Source: Hevea brasiliensis (lineage: Eukaryota; Streptophyta; Magnoliopsida; Malpighiales; Euphorbiaceae). Taken from it: a stretch of 64,000 nt of DNA. The translations under genes and the position numbers were made by a program. Below, piece by piece: positions 12,879 through 23,335 of this stretch. The DNA lies in assembly GCF_030052815.1 (NCBI RefSeq), contig NC_079507.1:17258141-17322140 (forward strand), read 5' to 3'. A model generated the notes under the pieces. It saw only the letters and a list, made by a program, of their open reading frames with translations, was not told where the DNA came from and made no database searches. The stretch's first letter is position 1. Each line of letters begins with the position of its first letter.

Positions 12879-13590
12879 GGAGAAACTTTATACGCCAAGT
12901 TGTCGAAATGTGAATTTTGGCTGAAAGAAATCTCCTTTTTGGGACATGTTGTGTCAGCTGAAGGGATCAAGGTAGATTCCAGCAAGGTAGAAGCTATCCT
13001 TAATTGGAAGCCGCCTAGGAACATCACAGAAATTCACAGTTTTCTAAGTTTAGCTGGATATTACCGTCGGTTTGTGAAGGGATTTTCTATGTTATCTTCT
13101 CCACTGACCAAGCTGCTTCGGAAAGATGTAAAATTTCAGTGGACAGATAAATGTCAGCAGAGTTTTAATGAGTTGAAGAGGTGCTTAACTGAAGCTCCAG
13201 TTCTCACTTTACCTACTCCGGGTAAAGAATATACAGTTTATAGTGATGCTTCTCACAATGGGTTAGGTCTTGATGCAAGATCGGAATGTCATTGCTTATG
13301 CATCACGCCAGCTGAAACCGCATGAGAGGAATTACCCAACACATGACCTGGAGTTAGCAGCTATTGTTTTTGCTCTGAAGATCTGGAGACACTATTTGTA
13401 TGGGGAGAAATGCTACATTTACACAGATCACAAGAGCTTAAAGTACTTAGACACCCAGAAGGAATTGAATTTGAGGCAGAGGAGATGGTTAGAACTCATT
13501 AAAGACTATGATTGCTTAATAGACTATCAGCTAGGGAAAGCAAATGTGGTGGCTGACACCTTAAGTCGCAAGACTATGGCAAATCTCAGA
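12879..13590 (+). pseudogene. Chromovirus C pol: RT thumb and RNase H
   Basis: The frame from 12,900 gives [15 protein letters not shown] and [12 protein letters not shown], the RT thumb/connection region. RNase H begins with [10 protein letters not shown] (about 13,236), whose Asp is a catalytic position. A frameshift near 13,265 passes to a second frame reading [29 protein letters not shown] and VADTLSR (to about 13,575). RNase H removes the RNA strand after minus-strand synthesis. Only the small frameshift separates two otherwise well-preserved halves. Confidence 0.92.
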
Positions 13591-14926
13591 GTTTCTCCTA
13601 TGTCCATGGTATATGAGTTGAAAGCACAACATGCCAGTGTAGAGATTGATGATGAGGGACAGACAGTAGTTGCTTGGCATGTACAGCCAGTGTTGATTGA
13701 TCAGATCAGAATGGCTGCTCAGAGTGATGAAAAGTATCAGAAGCTACTGAAAGAAGTCCAGCAGGGCAAGAAACCTGAATTCTCTGTGAGAGATGATGGT
13801 TTATTGCTACATCAGGGCAGAATGTGCGTTCCTAGTGATGTGGAATTGAGACAGATCATTTTGAAGGAAGCACATGAATCTCCTTTTGCTATGCACCCTG
13901 GTGGAACTAAAATGTACAGAGGGTTGAAAGAGCATTACTGGTGGATGGGCATGAAAAGAGATATAGCTGAATTTGTTTCCAAATGCCTAACTTGTCAGCA
14001 AGTAAAGGCAGAACATCAAGTTCCAGCTGGTTTGTTACATCCTTTGTCGATGCAGTGGAAATGGGAACGAATAACTATGGATTTTGTTACAGGACTTCCA
14101 AAGACACAGAGTAGTCATGATGCAGTATGGGTTATAATTGACAGATTGACCAAGTCTGCTCACTTTTTGCCAGTTCGGATGGACTATAGCCTGGAAAGAT
14201 TGGCCAGATTGTACATATATGAGATTATAAAATTGCATGGAGTGCCAGTATCAATTGTGTCTGACAGAGATCCTAGGTTCACTTCTAGATTCTGGGGTAG
14301 TCTTCAGAGAGTCCTAGGAACTAGATTGAACTTCAGCACAACATTCCACCCAGACATGATGGCGATGCGAAAGGGTTATTCAGATATTGGAGGATATGCT
14401 ACGGACTTGTGTGATTGAATTTGAAGGTAGTTGGGATACACACTTGCCTTTGATTGAGTTTGCTTATAACAACAGCTACCAATCAAGCATTGGGATGCCT
14501 CCATATGAAGCATTGTATGGCAGGAAGTGCAGAACTCCTTTATGTTGGGATGAGGTAGGTGAAAGGAAGATGATTGGGCCAGAAATTGTCCAGCAGACAG
14601 AGGAAAAGATCAGATTGATTAGAGATAGACTCAAGGCTGCATCAGACTGTCAGAAGTCCTATGTTGATCTGAAGAGAAGAGATATTGAGTATGCAGTGGG
14701 TGATAAGGTATTCCTCAAAGTTTCTCCTTGGAAGAGAATTATGAGATTTGGCAGAAAGGGGAAACTGAGTCCTCGTTTCATCGGACCATATGAGGTTCTG
14801 GAAAGAGTGGGTCCTTTGGCATATCGGTTGGCATTACCTCCAGAGTTAGCAAGGATACACAGTGTCTTCCATGTGTCCATGTTAAGGAGGTACAGATCTG
14901 ACCCATCTCATGTACTATCAGTTGAA
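13591..14926 (+). pseudogene. Chromovirus C integrase (zinc-binding and DDE core), one frameshift
   Basis: The N-terminal HHCC module is visible ([17 protein letters not shown] ... CLTCQQVK, about 13,894-14,005). Core Asp residues are in MDFVTGLP (about 14,077) and VSDRDPRF (about 14,260). The catalytic Glu region around 14,370 is shifted by a frame change; the reading resumes in a new frame at 14,375 ([12 protein letters not shown]) and continues through NNSYQSSIGM and the GPYEVLERVG and HVSMLRRY blocks that lead to the C-terminal domain. The frame change sits on CAG/CTG-type sites (see findings), so it may not be a real mutation. Confidence 0.92.
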
Positions 14927-15118
14927 TAGATTGAAGTAAATCCAGACCTCTCATATGAGGAAGAACCCATAAAAATTCTGGCTTATGAGGTGAAACAGCT
15001 GAGGAACAAACAGATACACCTGGTTAAAGTGCTGTGGAACCATCATTCAGGCCAGGAAGCTACTTGGGAACGTGAAGAGGATATAAGGAGACAGCACCCA
15101 CAGCTGTTCAGAGACTAA
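14927..15118 (+). pseudogene. Chromodomain tail of chromovirus C
   Basis: After an in-frame TAG at 14,927-14,929 the same frame continues: ILAYEVKQLRNKQIHLVKVL, then WNHHSGQEATWEREEDI, ending TAA at 15,116-15,118. The arrangement of a short beta strand, LVKVLW and EATWE is that of integrase-fused chromodomains in plant chromoviruses, which direct insertion toward particular chromatin. The stop would separate it from integrase as read. The equivalent C-terminal tail recurs in E (29,820-29,890) and F (46,951-47,044). Confidence 0.88.
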
Positions 15119-15149
15119 TGCTGAGTAAAATTTGAGACGAAATTTATTT

Positions 15150-15160
15150 AAGGAGAGAAT
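15150..15160 (+). other. Polypurine tract of chromovirus C
   Basis: AAGGAGAGAAT directly precedes the 3' LTR start TGTAACACC. The upstream GAGACGAAATT resembles the GAGGACGAAATTT block preceding the tract in element E. Confidence 0.85.
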
Positions 15161-15806
15161 TGTAACACCCTAAGTTCGGTAGTGCGTTATTGCTCATTAG
15201 GTGACCGATCTTTGTCCGGACAGCTAGGATGCCTAGAACTACACTTTGACATGAGTGAGGAGACATAAAATAATGAAATACAAGAAAAGAAAATACAAGA
15301 AAAAACAAAGGAAAAATAATAGCAAAGAAATGTGATCAAGTTAAGCGAGCCGGGAAACCTAACGATGGGTGACCGCACCGGGAAGTCACGGCGTGGACCG
15401 TTGACTAGCCCTGATCGCGGGAACCACGAAAAATATTTTTAGGACTTAAATAGACCCTTATAGAAGAATAAATATCATTAGAAAGATCAAAGAAAAATTA
15501 AATAATTAGTACAAAGAAAAGTGAGAAATCGAAAAACAGATAAAACCGATTATTCAGAAAAATCGAATGCAACTGAGCAGGCATTATGGTCATTTGACAT
15601 CCCGAATTATCTTTTGACCTAAATTTCCATTAAAAATAAATAATATTACACTTAGAAAATGAAATGAAAAATTTATTTGGTGGTACCTAAAGTAAATAGT
15701 AGAAATTAAGGGGTTAATGTGGAATAAAGGGAAATTAAGCTTATTATATGATTTAAACTTAGTTAGTGGACCACTAGGGATTTAATTAAACATAAAAATG
15801 CTGATG

Positions 15807-16202
15807 TACTTATCCAAGAGTTCCAAGGCTGTCGAAAATGTTCTTCAACACCAAAGTGTCCTACAATTCATCAATTCCCATCCAAGTGCAAAAATCACCA
15901 TACACATATGAAGTAATTCACTAGGTTATTAAATCACCATAACCAACATCATTTCCCATCAAATATATGCACAATTATCTCATCAAATACATGACTACAT
16001 GGCTGTCCAAAATGAACACAACAATAACTCTTCAAACTCAAAAATTTTCTTCACAAATCCAACACCCATAACATGCACACAAAATTTAACAAAGCCATCT
16101 TCAAAAATGCTAACTTACCTTATGGTTGGAGCTTGTTAAACCTTGCTTAAACTTCTCAAATTTGGTATCAAACTCTTCCTTGTGATGAGTAGACCATTTT
16201 TC
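15807..16202 (-). repeat. Inverted duplication, left arm (396 bp)
   Basis: This segment is the reverse complement of 16,342-16,737, with very few mismatches (for example GGCTGTCGAAAATG against CATTTTCAGCAACC). The 139-bp spacer 16,203-16,341 is in normal LTR orientation. The 5' LTR lacks the left arm: there CTGATGT is followed by AAGTCCACTATACC. RNA or single-stranded DNA from here would fold into a hairpin of nearly 400 bp. Confidence 0.93.
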
Positions 16203-16341
16203 CACTATACCCATCAGAATGTTCATCTTCTTCATTGTACCAAAGTTGCCGAATTGAAGGATGAGAGAAACCTCCATGGGCGTTTTGCATGAGCTCACTT
16301 AACCTCTCCATTTTCAACTCCAATCACTTAGGTTCCTTCAT

Positions 16342-16737
16342 GAAAAATGGTCTACTCATCACAAGGAAGAGTTTGATACCAAATTTGAGAAGTTTAAGCA
16401 AGGTTTAACAAGCTCCAACCATAAGGTAAGTTAGCATTTTTGAAGATGGCTTTGTTAAATTTTGAGTGCATGTTATGGGTGTTGGATTTGTGAAGAAAAT
16501 TTTTGAGTTTGAAGAGTTATTGTTGTGTTCATTTTGGACAGCCATGTAGTCATGTATTTGATGAGATAATTGTGCATATATTTGATGGGAAATGATGTTG
16601 GTTATGGTGATTTAATAACCTAGTGAATTACTTCATATGTGTATGGTGATTTTTGCACTTGGATGGGAATTGATGAATTGTAGGACACTTTGGTGTTGAA
16701 GAACATTTTCAGCAACCTTGGAACTCTTGGATAAGTA
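16342..16737 (+). repeat. Inverted duplication, right (parental) arm
   Basis: This is the normal-orientation LTR sequence present in both LTRs (5' LTR equivalent about 7400-7795), and so the likely template of the inverted left arm. It contains the AAG|GTAAGTTA donor-like site at 16,436. Confidence 0.92.
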
Positions 16738-18616
16738 TATGTGTTCATGAAGATATGGGCAGAATTGTGGCATTAAGGATAGATGGATATGTATATGAAA
16801 TTGTTGTGTAAAGTGTATGTAAAAACTAGTAATGTTTATGTGTATGTGTAATTGTATTTGGACTTTGGAAATTAGAATTATATTTGGTGTGTTGAGGATA
16901 ATTGTAATCTGCCCAAAGTGATGTTAATGTAAAGTGGAATATGTTTTTGGTAATGTACCAAAACAGATTTGGTAGGGAAGTAAACATATTGCAAGGTAAG
17001 TGTGTGATTGATGTGTGTTTAAGCAAGGTAACTAAGGGCAGTGTACATTTTAGCCAATAAGTTTAAATGTGTAATCTCAATTGGTATGAGACCAATTGGA
17101 GGTGGAACTAGGCACAAAATATGCCAACTTTCATTGAGAAAACATACCAAAATTCTGCTTGCAAGGTGACCTAAGAAAATGACCAATTCGGATTAGGTGC
17201 AATTAGGACCTGAAAAATGACCAATTGGGCAGCAGTGAGTGTTTAGGCCATAACTCACTCAAAATAGGTCCAATTGACCTGAAATTTTAACCATGAATAG
17301 TTAAGACCCATACCTACAAGTCTTATGAAGACAACAAAACCCAGAAATGACCAGAAGCAAGTCAAAAAGCTTGCACAATTTCGGCTCCAAAAACTGGCCG
17401 AACCAAAGTTGACCAAATTGACCTAAAATTGACCTAATTTGATGCCATTTGACCAGCAATAGTGTAATGACCATAACTTGGTCTACTTAACTAGGATTGA
17501 CCTGAAATTTTGCCCCGCGTGCAATAAGACATAGATCCACAAGTTTGTAGTTTTGACCGAAATACGAAAACCGAGGGAACTAGGTCGTCCGGCTAGGTCG
17601 AACTAGTATCCCGAAATCCAGCAATTTGCAATAAAATGCAAGAAAACGCAATATACATAGAATTGAGTTTGGTAACACGTACCAAACCTAAAACCCTATC
17701 GAATGTGACATATTAATGACACTAAAACCTAATTTACCTAAAACGCATCGAGGGTCGGTATATTAGGTGATTAAGCAAATAAAGGTATTCAGTGAATTGT
17801 TTATCGAACATTATCGTTAGAGGCAAATTAATTTAGCACTGAAACACTTCAAATTGTGTTTCTCAGTTAACAAGGACTCAGCAAAAGGGAAAGAAATACT
17901 GAGTCAAGACCAGGAGACAAATATCAGAGGTTTGTGCACAACAACTATTTCTTTTGAATTATTTTCAATTGAAATAAATATTGAATATTTGTATATTATT
18001 GTTTTAAATTGTGGAAATGTATTTGAATGAATATTTATTGCTTGAAAAGCATTGTAAATGATTTGAAACTGTGAGAAATTGTTTGAATGATATTGATGGA
18101 TACTTATTGATTTAAAAGCATTGGAAATGGTTTGAAACCACAGCTATCATGTATATTGATTGTATTCCTCATTAGCTTGTCTAGTGGGACGAATTGAATT
18201 CTTTCTCTGGCTGAAGTGTTGAGGTGTGTGCCTGTTGAGGACGAATTGGATGAGTACACATATTTTTGCTAGCTAGCTATGTTATTCCTCATTAGTCATC
18301 GACTTTTGGGACGAATTGAATACCTCATTAGCCATTGGCTTTTGGGACGAATTGAACTATGGATCATGATTAAGCTGTGTGTGATTTATTGATATGTATT
18401 GTGAGATTGTGAAATGGATTTAAACTCTCATTGACATATACTGTCTTTTGAATTCAAACATGATCTAACTTATGAAAATTATTGTGATATTGACAAATGG
18501 AGTTTAAATTCTTGTTGACAATTACTGTCTTGAATTTAACTATGATTTTAAGTATCCACTATTTACATGACTTATGAATTGTGATTTAAATTGTATTTGG
18601 TTAATGTTGTGCACCA

Positions 18617-18656
18617 CTGAGACATTGTCTCAGCGATAGTTTTTTATTGCTGTCGC
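18617..18656 (+). other. Paired stem-loops in the 3' LTR of C
   Basis: Stem 1 is CTGAGAC/GTCTCAG (18,617-18,633). Stem 2 is GCGATAG (18,633-18,639) with CTGTCGC (18,650-18,656), seven pairs with one G-U. This is the best-preserved C copy of the structure shared by the gypsy LTRs. Confidence 0.65.
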
Positions 18657-19256
18657 AGGTAGAGAGACGGACAGGGCAGCAGACTAGGCTGCTAGTACAT
18701 CCAGCGAGGGATTACCTGGTATAATGAGTATACCAATATTTTGCATTTGTACTGTAATGTATGACACTGTATGTACATTTTGTTTTTGGTTTTGAGCAGT
18801 TGTAAATTAAAATTGTACATTGGAGTTGTAAAGTAAATTATGAGATATTTTGACTTGTAAAAATTGTATTATATTTCTTTATCTCAGACTTTGAAAAATT
18901 TCTATGGAATTGAGTTGATAAATTGTTGTGTTGAGAAATGTATTGGAGTTGAGATTTGAAAAGTTATTGAAGTGTCTTTTTACAGGTTTTCTAAAGAACT
19001 GTTTTATCCAAAATACAGATGGCACTCTGCCAAAATTTTTACAGAAATTCCAAATAAACCAAATGAGTTAGTTGTTTCACTTAAGTTCACCAAAGTCTTT
19101 AACACCTGTAAATTGTGCTCACCGCTGTAAAAGAAGTAAGAAAAGTTTTTAAAGTCCCTTGTAGTGTACTTAATGGGTTATCAGTAGACGGAGTTGGTAA
19201 TTCATTAGGTATACTACGGCATCATGTTATGCCTTACAGAGGGGTAAGGTGTGACA

Positions 19257-19261
19257 TATTC
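19257..19261. repeat. Target-site duplication TATTC, right copy (chromovirus C)
   Basis: Matches 6597-6601. The following CCCTATGGG continues the Copia 1 RT sequence exactly as in Copia 2 at about 56,868. Confidence 0.95.
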
Positions 19262-19640
19262 CCTATGGGTACAATACCTTTAGGTGGGTCAACAAGATCC
19301 CAAACTTGATTCTTATACATGGAATCAATTTCGGATTTCATAGCTTCAATCCATTTTGAAGAGTCTATATCTGATATAGCTTCTTCATAGGTAAGTGGAT
19401 CATCTCCATGATCTACTTCTTCATGAGTAAATAACTCTTGTTTATCCTCATGAAGAAAACTGTATCTCATTAGTGGTTGTGATATTCTGGTTGATCTGCA
19501 AGGAATAACTGTAGATGTTTCATCAATAGGTGTAGGTTGACTAGATAGATCTATATCCATTTGATCTGTTGGTTGGTCAGAATTCTGTAATTCTAACTTT
19601 ATTTTCCTTCCTTTACCTCCTTCTCGAATAAACTATTATT
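19257..19640 (-). pseudogene. Copia 1 pol: RT N-terminal segment
   Basis: The minus strand reads STRISQPLMRYSFLHEDKQE, EEVDHGDDPLTYEEAI and MKSEIDSMYKNQVWDLVDPP, ending PIGN where chromovirus C interrupts it. These are the linker and first RT blocks of Ty1/copia pol, almost the same as Copia 2 (56,860-57,134). The other half of this RT is at 5,337-6,601, 12.6 kb away. Confidence 0.9.
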
Positions 19641-20520
19641 CAAGAAATGTGGCATCTCTACTTATCATAACCTTTTGTGATGTAGGCAAATAAAAATAAT
19701 ATCCAAAAATCTCTTTTGGATATCTAACAAATCGACATTTTTCTGATCTAGTTTTTAATTTATTAGTTTTTAGCTTTTTTATATAAGCTGGACAACCCCT
19801 AATCTTAGCATGCTTAAGACTTGATTTTCTTTCATGTCATATCTCATAAGGTGTGGAAGATACTAATTTTGATGGAATCCTATTCAGAATATGCAAAGCT
19901 GATTCTAATGCAAATAACCAAAAGGAGATTGGCATATCAGTATAGCTCATCATACTACGTACCATATCTAATAGAGTATGATTTCTCCTTTCAGATACAC
20001 CATTTAGCTATGACGTTCCTAGAGGAGTCAGCTGGGAAACAATGCTATGCTCTTTCAAGTATTCTTCAAATTCAGTACTCAAGTATTCACATCCATGATC
20101 TGATCGAAGAGTTTTAATACTTTTTCTTATTTGATTTTCTACTTCAGATTTAAATTCTTTGAACTTTTCAAAGGATTCATGTTTGTATTTCATCAAATAC
20201 AAATACCCAAACCTTGATTTATCATCAGTAAAGGTAATAAAGTAATGAAAACCGCCTCTAGCCATTTCCTTAAATGGACTACATACATTACTATGTATTA
20301 GCTCCAAAATATTTTTAGCTCTTAGTCCTTGTCCAAAAAAAGGTGATCTAGTCATTTTGCCTTGAAGGCAGGATTCACAAGTTGGAGTAGGTTCAGAATC
20401 CAATGAGAATAAAACCCCCATTTTCTCCAGTTTTGCAATCCTATCTTCTGCAGCATGACCTAATCTTAAGTGCTAAATATATTTTGAACTTGAATTGATT
20501 TTCATCATGGAATTGCATTC
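19641..20520 (-). pseudogene. Copia 1 integrase (broken)
   Basis: The longest open part, 20,008-20,421 (137 aa, minus), reads CESCLQGKMTRSPFFGQG (zinc-binding module end) then LELIHSNVCSPF, TFTDDKSRFGYLYLM and TLRSDHGCEYLS. At the first catalytic position the family has Asp in HSDVCGPF (Copia 2); here it is Asn (HSNVCSPF). The rest of the core (19,640-20,008) is present but has stops. It would have inserted cDNA into the genome; it cannot be active as read. Confidence 0.87.
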
Positions 20521-20960
20521 TTTTAGATTGCATGCATTCAATTTGTGTTTATCATTATTATCCAAATAATAAAGACTATCATGTATATAACCCGAGCCAA
20601 CATATTTATTTTCAAAATAAATATTGCAAACATCATTTGTGAACTGAAATTCATAACCATTTCTAGTCAAACTAGATATAGAATTGATGTTTTTAAAAGT
20701 ATCAGGTACATACAAAATATTATTCAAACACAAAACATGTCCAATATTTAAAAAAATTTAGATCCTATGGCTAAAGCTTCAACAGTTGAGCCATCGCCAA
20801 TCCGGAGTCTAACATCTTGAGCATGCAAGCTGCTACTGTTTGCTAGTTCCTGCATATCATAAGAAATGTGAGAACTGGCACCAATATCTAAAACTCAAGC
20901 TGTAGATGAACTATGAGCATCATCAGCATCTAAATAACAAGATATAGACATACAAGATAT
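20521..20960 (-). pseudogene. Copia 1 protease region (broken)
   Basis: The minus strand contains VLDIGASSHISYD (about 20,868-20,906), the copia protease active site with Asp at the catalytic position. It is followed by VRLRIGDGSTVEA and, in 20,473-20,733, NNILYVPDTFKNINSISSLT, the normal C-terminal protease and linker sequence. Stops interrupt it. This whole block is missing from Copia 2. Confidence 0.85.
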
Positions 20961-21830
20961 AGACATACCTTCTAAAGGTGTATCCTTCTTGTCCTTCAGA
21001 GAAACAAGATACTCTGAGCAGTTCCTTTTCCAGTGCCCATCCTTCTAGCAGTGGAAACACTTTCCTTTGCCTCCATCAGCTTTGGTCTTCCATTTTAGTT
21101 TGGCTATCTTCTTGGAAGGTTCTGAAACTTGAGGTTTCTTTTTCTTATTGCCCTTCTTCTTGTTGGACTTTCCAGCAGAAGAAGATGCAATCAAAGCTAT
21201 CTCTTTTCCTTTATTGCCCAGCATATTCTTTTGGGCAATAATAAGCATGTTAAGTAAACCAGCCAAGGTGTATTCCTGCTTAGTCATATGGAAATTTGTC
21301 ACAAAATTCTCAAATGACTCAGGAAGGGACTGAAGGATCAAATTCGTCTGTAGTTAGAAATCCATGTGAAAGTCAAGATGTTCTAGCTGCTCAATAAGCT
21401 GAATCATCTTGTGGACATGATCCTCAATATTCTGTCCCTCAGACATCCTCATACGGAATAGCTGTCTAGATATCTCATACCTAGCATTCCTGCTGTGCTC
21501 ACCATACAACTCTTACAGGTGAAGGAGGATCTCACATTCATATTGCATATTTTCATGTTGCTTCTACAACTCATTACTCATAGAAGCAAGCATGTAACTC
21601 TTGGCTCTCATATCATGCTCTTTCCACTTGTCCAAAGTGTCATGTTCCTCTTGAGTGGCCTCTGAAGGCAAGGGACCAAGAACCTTTGAGTCTAGAACAT
21701 ATCTAATACATTCTAGGTTTAGGATAAGTTTTAAATTTCTTAGCCAATAAGAAAAATTAGGTCCCGTCAACCTATTATGATCAAGTATGCTTGCAAGGAT
21801 ATTGGATGGTTATTCTTGTAGAAAATAACT
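20961..21830 (-). pseudogene. Copia 1 gag (capsid and zinc knuckle), start lost
   Basis: The minus strand reads TGPNFSYWLRNLKLILNLE, DKWKEHDMRAKSYMLASMSN, LQSLPESFENFVTNFHMTK and GKGKCFHC, then a TAG where Copia 2 has Gln, then KDGHWKRNC. Together these give a CX2CX4HX4C nucleocapsid knuckle interrupted by the stop. The Met-Ser-Thr-Lys start seen in Copia 2 at 59,062 is missing here, so the gag start is deleted. Confidence 0.88.
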
Positions 21831-23321
21831 AGATTAATTAGTAAATGCATCAAGTAATTAATCAAAATGATTATGGTCTTTTAATCAAATTGGTTCTCCC
21901 ACTAACTTAGCGAATCCTACACTACCAAAGTAGGAAAAAGAAATCTTAGTTGGATGAATTTCTAGTGGGTGATTGAATTCTTATAGTCTTATTGATCATC
22001 CTCAGGCACATCCATTATTGGAATTATAATAAATTGTAAGTGAGCAACTCTTTGCCCATCACATCTCATGTGAGGTTCAATCATTTACCTAGCCTCTAAT
22101 ACTCAAAATCTCAGGCACATCCATTATTGACTTATCTTGCATTAGTTATGTTGATCCCATTGAGCCAGTAAACATGCAAATAATTTTAATGTCCTCAGGC
22201 ACATCCATTATTGGCCACCAAACCATTTACATATTTACAACATCTCATGCTTAACAATTATTCTTAATAAAATCTCTTAAATTAATTGCATCATATGCAA
22301 GTATTTAAAATTTCTTAAAATAATTGCCTCAATGGAGGGCCCATGATATAATTACCTTAATGATACAATTTCCAACTTAATCATTTGTTTGGAAGATTTA
22401 GTGGTTGGCTTAATTACTATTATGGTCTTACTTTGCACATTATCCAATTAGCATGCATATATCATATACTTGCATACATTCCCATACATCTCATGCATAC
22501 ATGGATAAACATGTAATATGGTATGATCATGGACTTTCTAAGGGATTCAATTCTGAGCCACCAAGAATTGAATCAGGGCATTCCTAGGTGCATTTCATTC
22601 ATTCATTTTACAAGAGTTGCTGAAGGAATACATAATCAACACTTGACCTTGAATTCCTCCCACTGGTCCCACCAATGCTCTTGACCTCCTTGATCTTCTT
22701 GCAATCCAATTACATTGTAATCCTTGGCATACCAAGGCAAATTTACAAGAATATAGTCTTTAAAATCCTCAAATAAATGAAATTACAACTCAAAATTATT
22801 ACAACATTTATAATATATGCCACCAAAATAAAATTAATTATTTTACAATCCAAAGGAAAATAAAAGAAGTAAATCCAATCACATTGGTCTTTTATTGTCC
22901 ATGATCATCCATCATGCATATTAAAATTTAACAATTATTTAAAACATACATACTAAAATTAAATTGAATATCTCATATTCAAATAAAAAATTCAGATTTG
23001 AATATCATTCAAACAAATTTAAAAATTCAGATTTGAATCTCATTCAAATAATTGAATCAAAATTTAATTGTATGATTAAAATTCTTAATTAAACATTTTA
23101 ATTAGATGTGGGCTTAATCATGGGCCTCAAAAATATACAACAATTGTACATTGAACCCAAATAACCATGCGCACCATTTGGGGTAACCCAAACCATGCAC
23201 ACCATTGGTGCACAAAGCATGCCGCCACATATATCATTCCAACCAGCAATGAATCAATCAAAATTTGGTTAAATCACACAATTAAATATCATATTAAACA
23301 ATCTAAATGACAAATATAGTG
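21831..23321 (-). other. Copia 1 long untranslated leader
   Basis: About 1.5 kb between the primer binding site and gag has no open frame of note. It is colinear with the Copia 2 leader (59,063-60,816). It holds three copies of the block CTCAGGCACATCCATTATTG (22,001-22,020; 22,110-22,129; 22,195-22,214, plus-strand view) and two copies of a roughly 35-bp CAGATTTGAAT repeat (about 22,975-23,045). Confidence 0.75.
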
Positions 23322-23333
23322 ACTCTGATACCA
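23322..23333 (-). other. Primer binding site of Copia 1
   Basis: The minus strand reads TGGTATCAGAGT two nucleotides from the LTR, an initiator Met-tRNA site with the last base changed relative to Copia 2 and C. Confidence 0.85.
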
Positions 23334-23335
23334 AT

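Larger units (their letters stand above)
6602..19256 (+). mobile_element. Complete Ty3/gypsy chromovirus 'C' (Tekay/Del-like), 12.66 kb
   Basis: The structure is 5' LTR (6602-10,318), primer binding site (10,327), gag with a zinc knuckle, protease, RT, RNase H, integrase, chromodomain, polypurine tract (15,150) and 3' LTR (15,161-19,256), bounded by a 5-bp duplication. The order PR-RT-RH-INT and the C-terminal chromodomain place it in the plant chromoviruses; Tekay/Del is inferred from the domain style and long LTRs. Coding regions carry several stops and frameshifts, so it is non-autonomous as read. The LTRs are nearly identical over long stretches, suggesting a recent insertion. Confidence 0.95.
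15161..19256 (+). repeat. 3' LTR of chromovirus C (4096 bp)
   Basis: It begins TGTAACACCC and ends AGGTGTGACA, followed by the TATTC duplication. It is 379 bp longer than the 5' LTR because of an inverted copy of part of itself at 15,807-16,202. The remainder is nearly identical to the 5' LTR, including the open frame 16,826-17,026 on the minus strand, which is simply a duplicate of 7883-8083 and not a gene. Confidence 0.95.
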
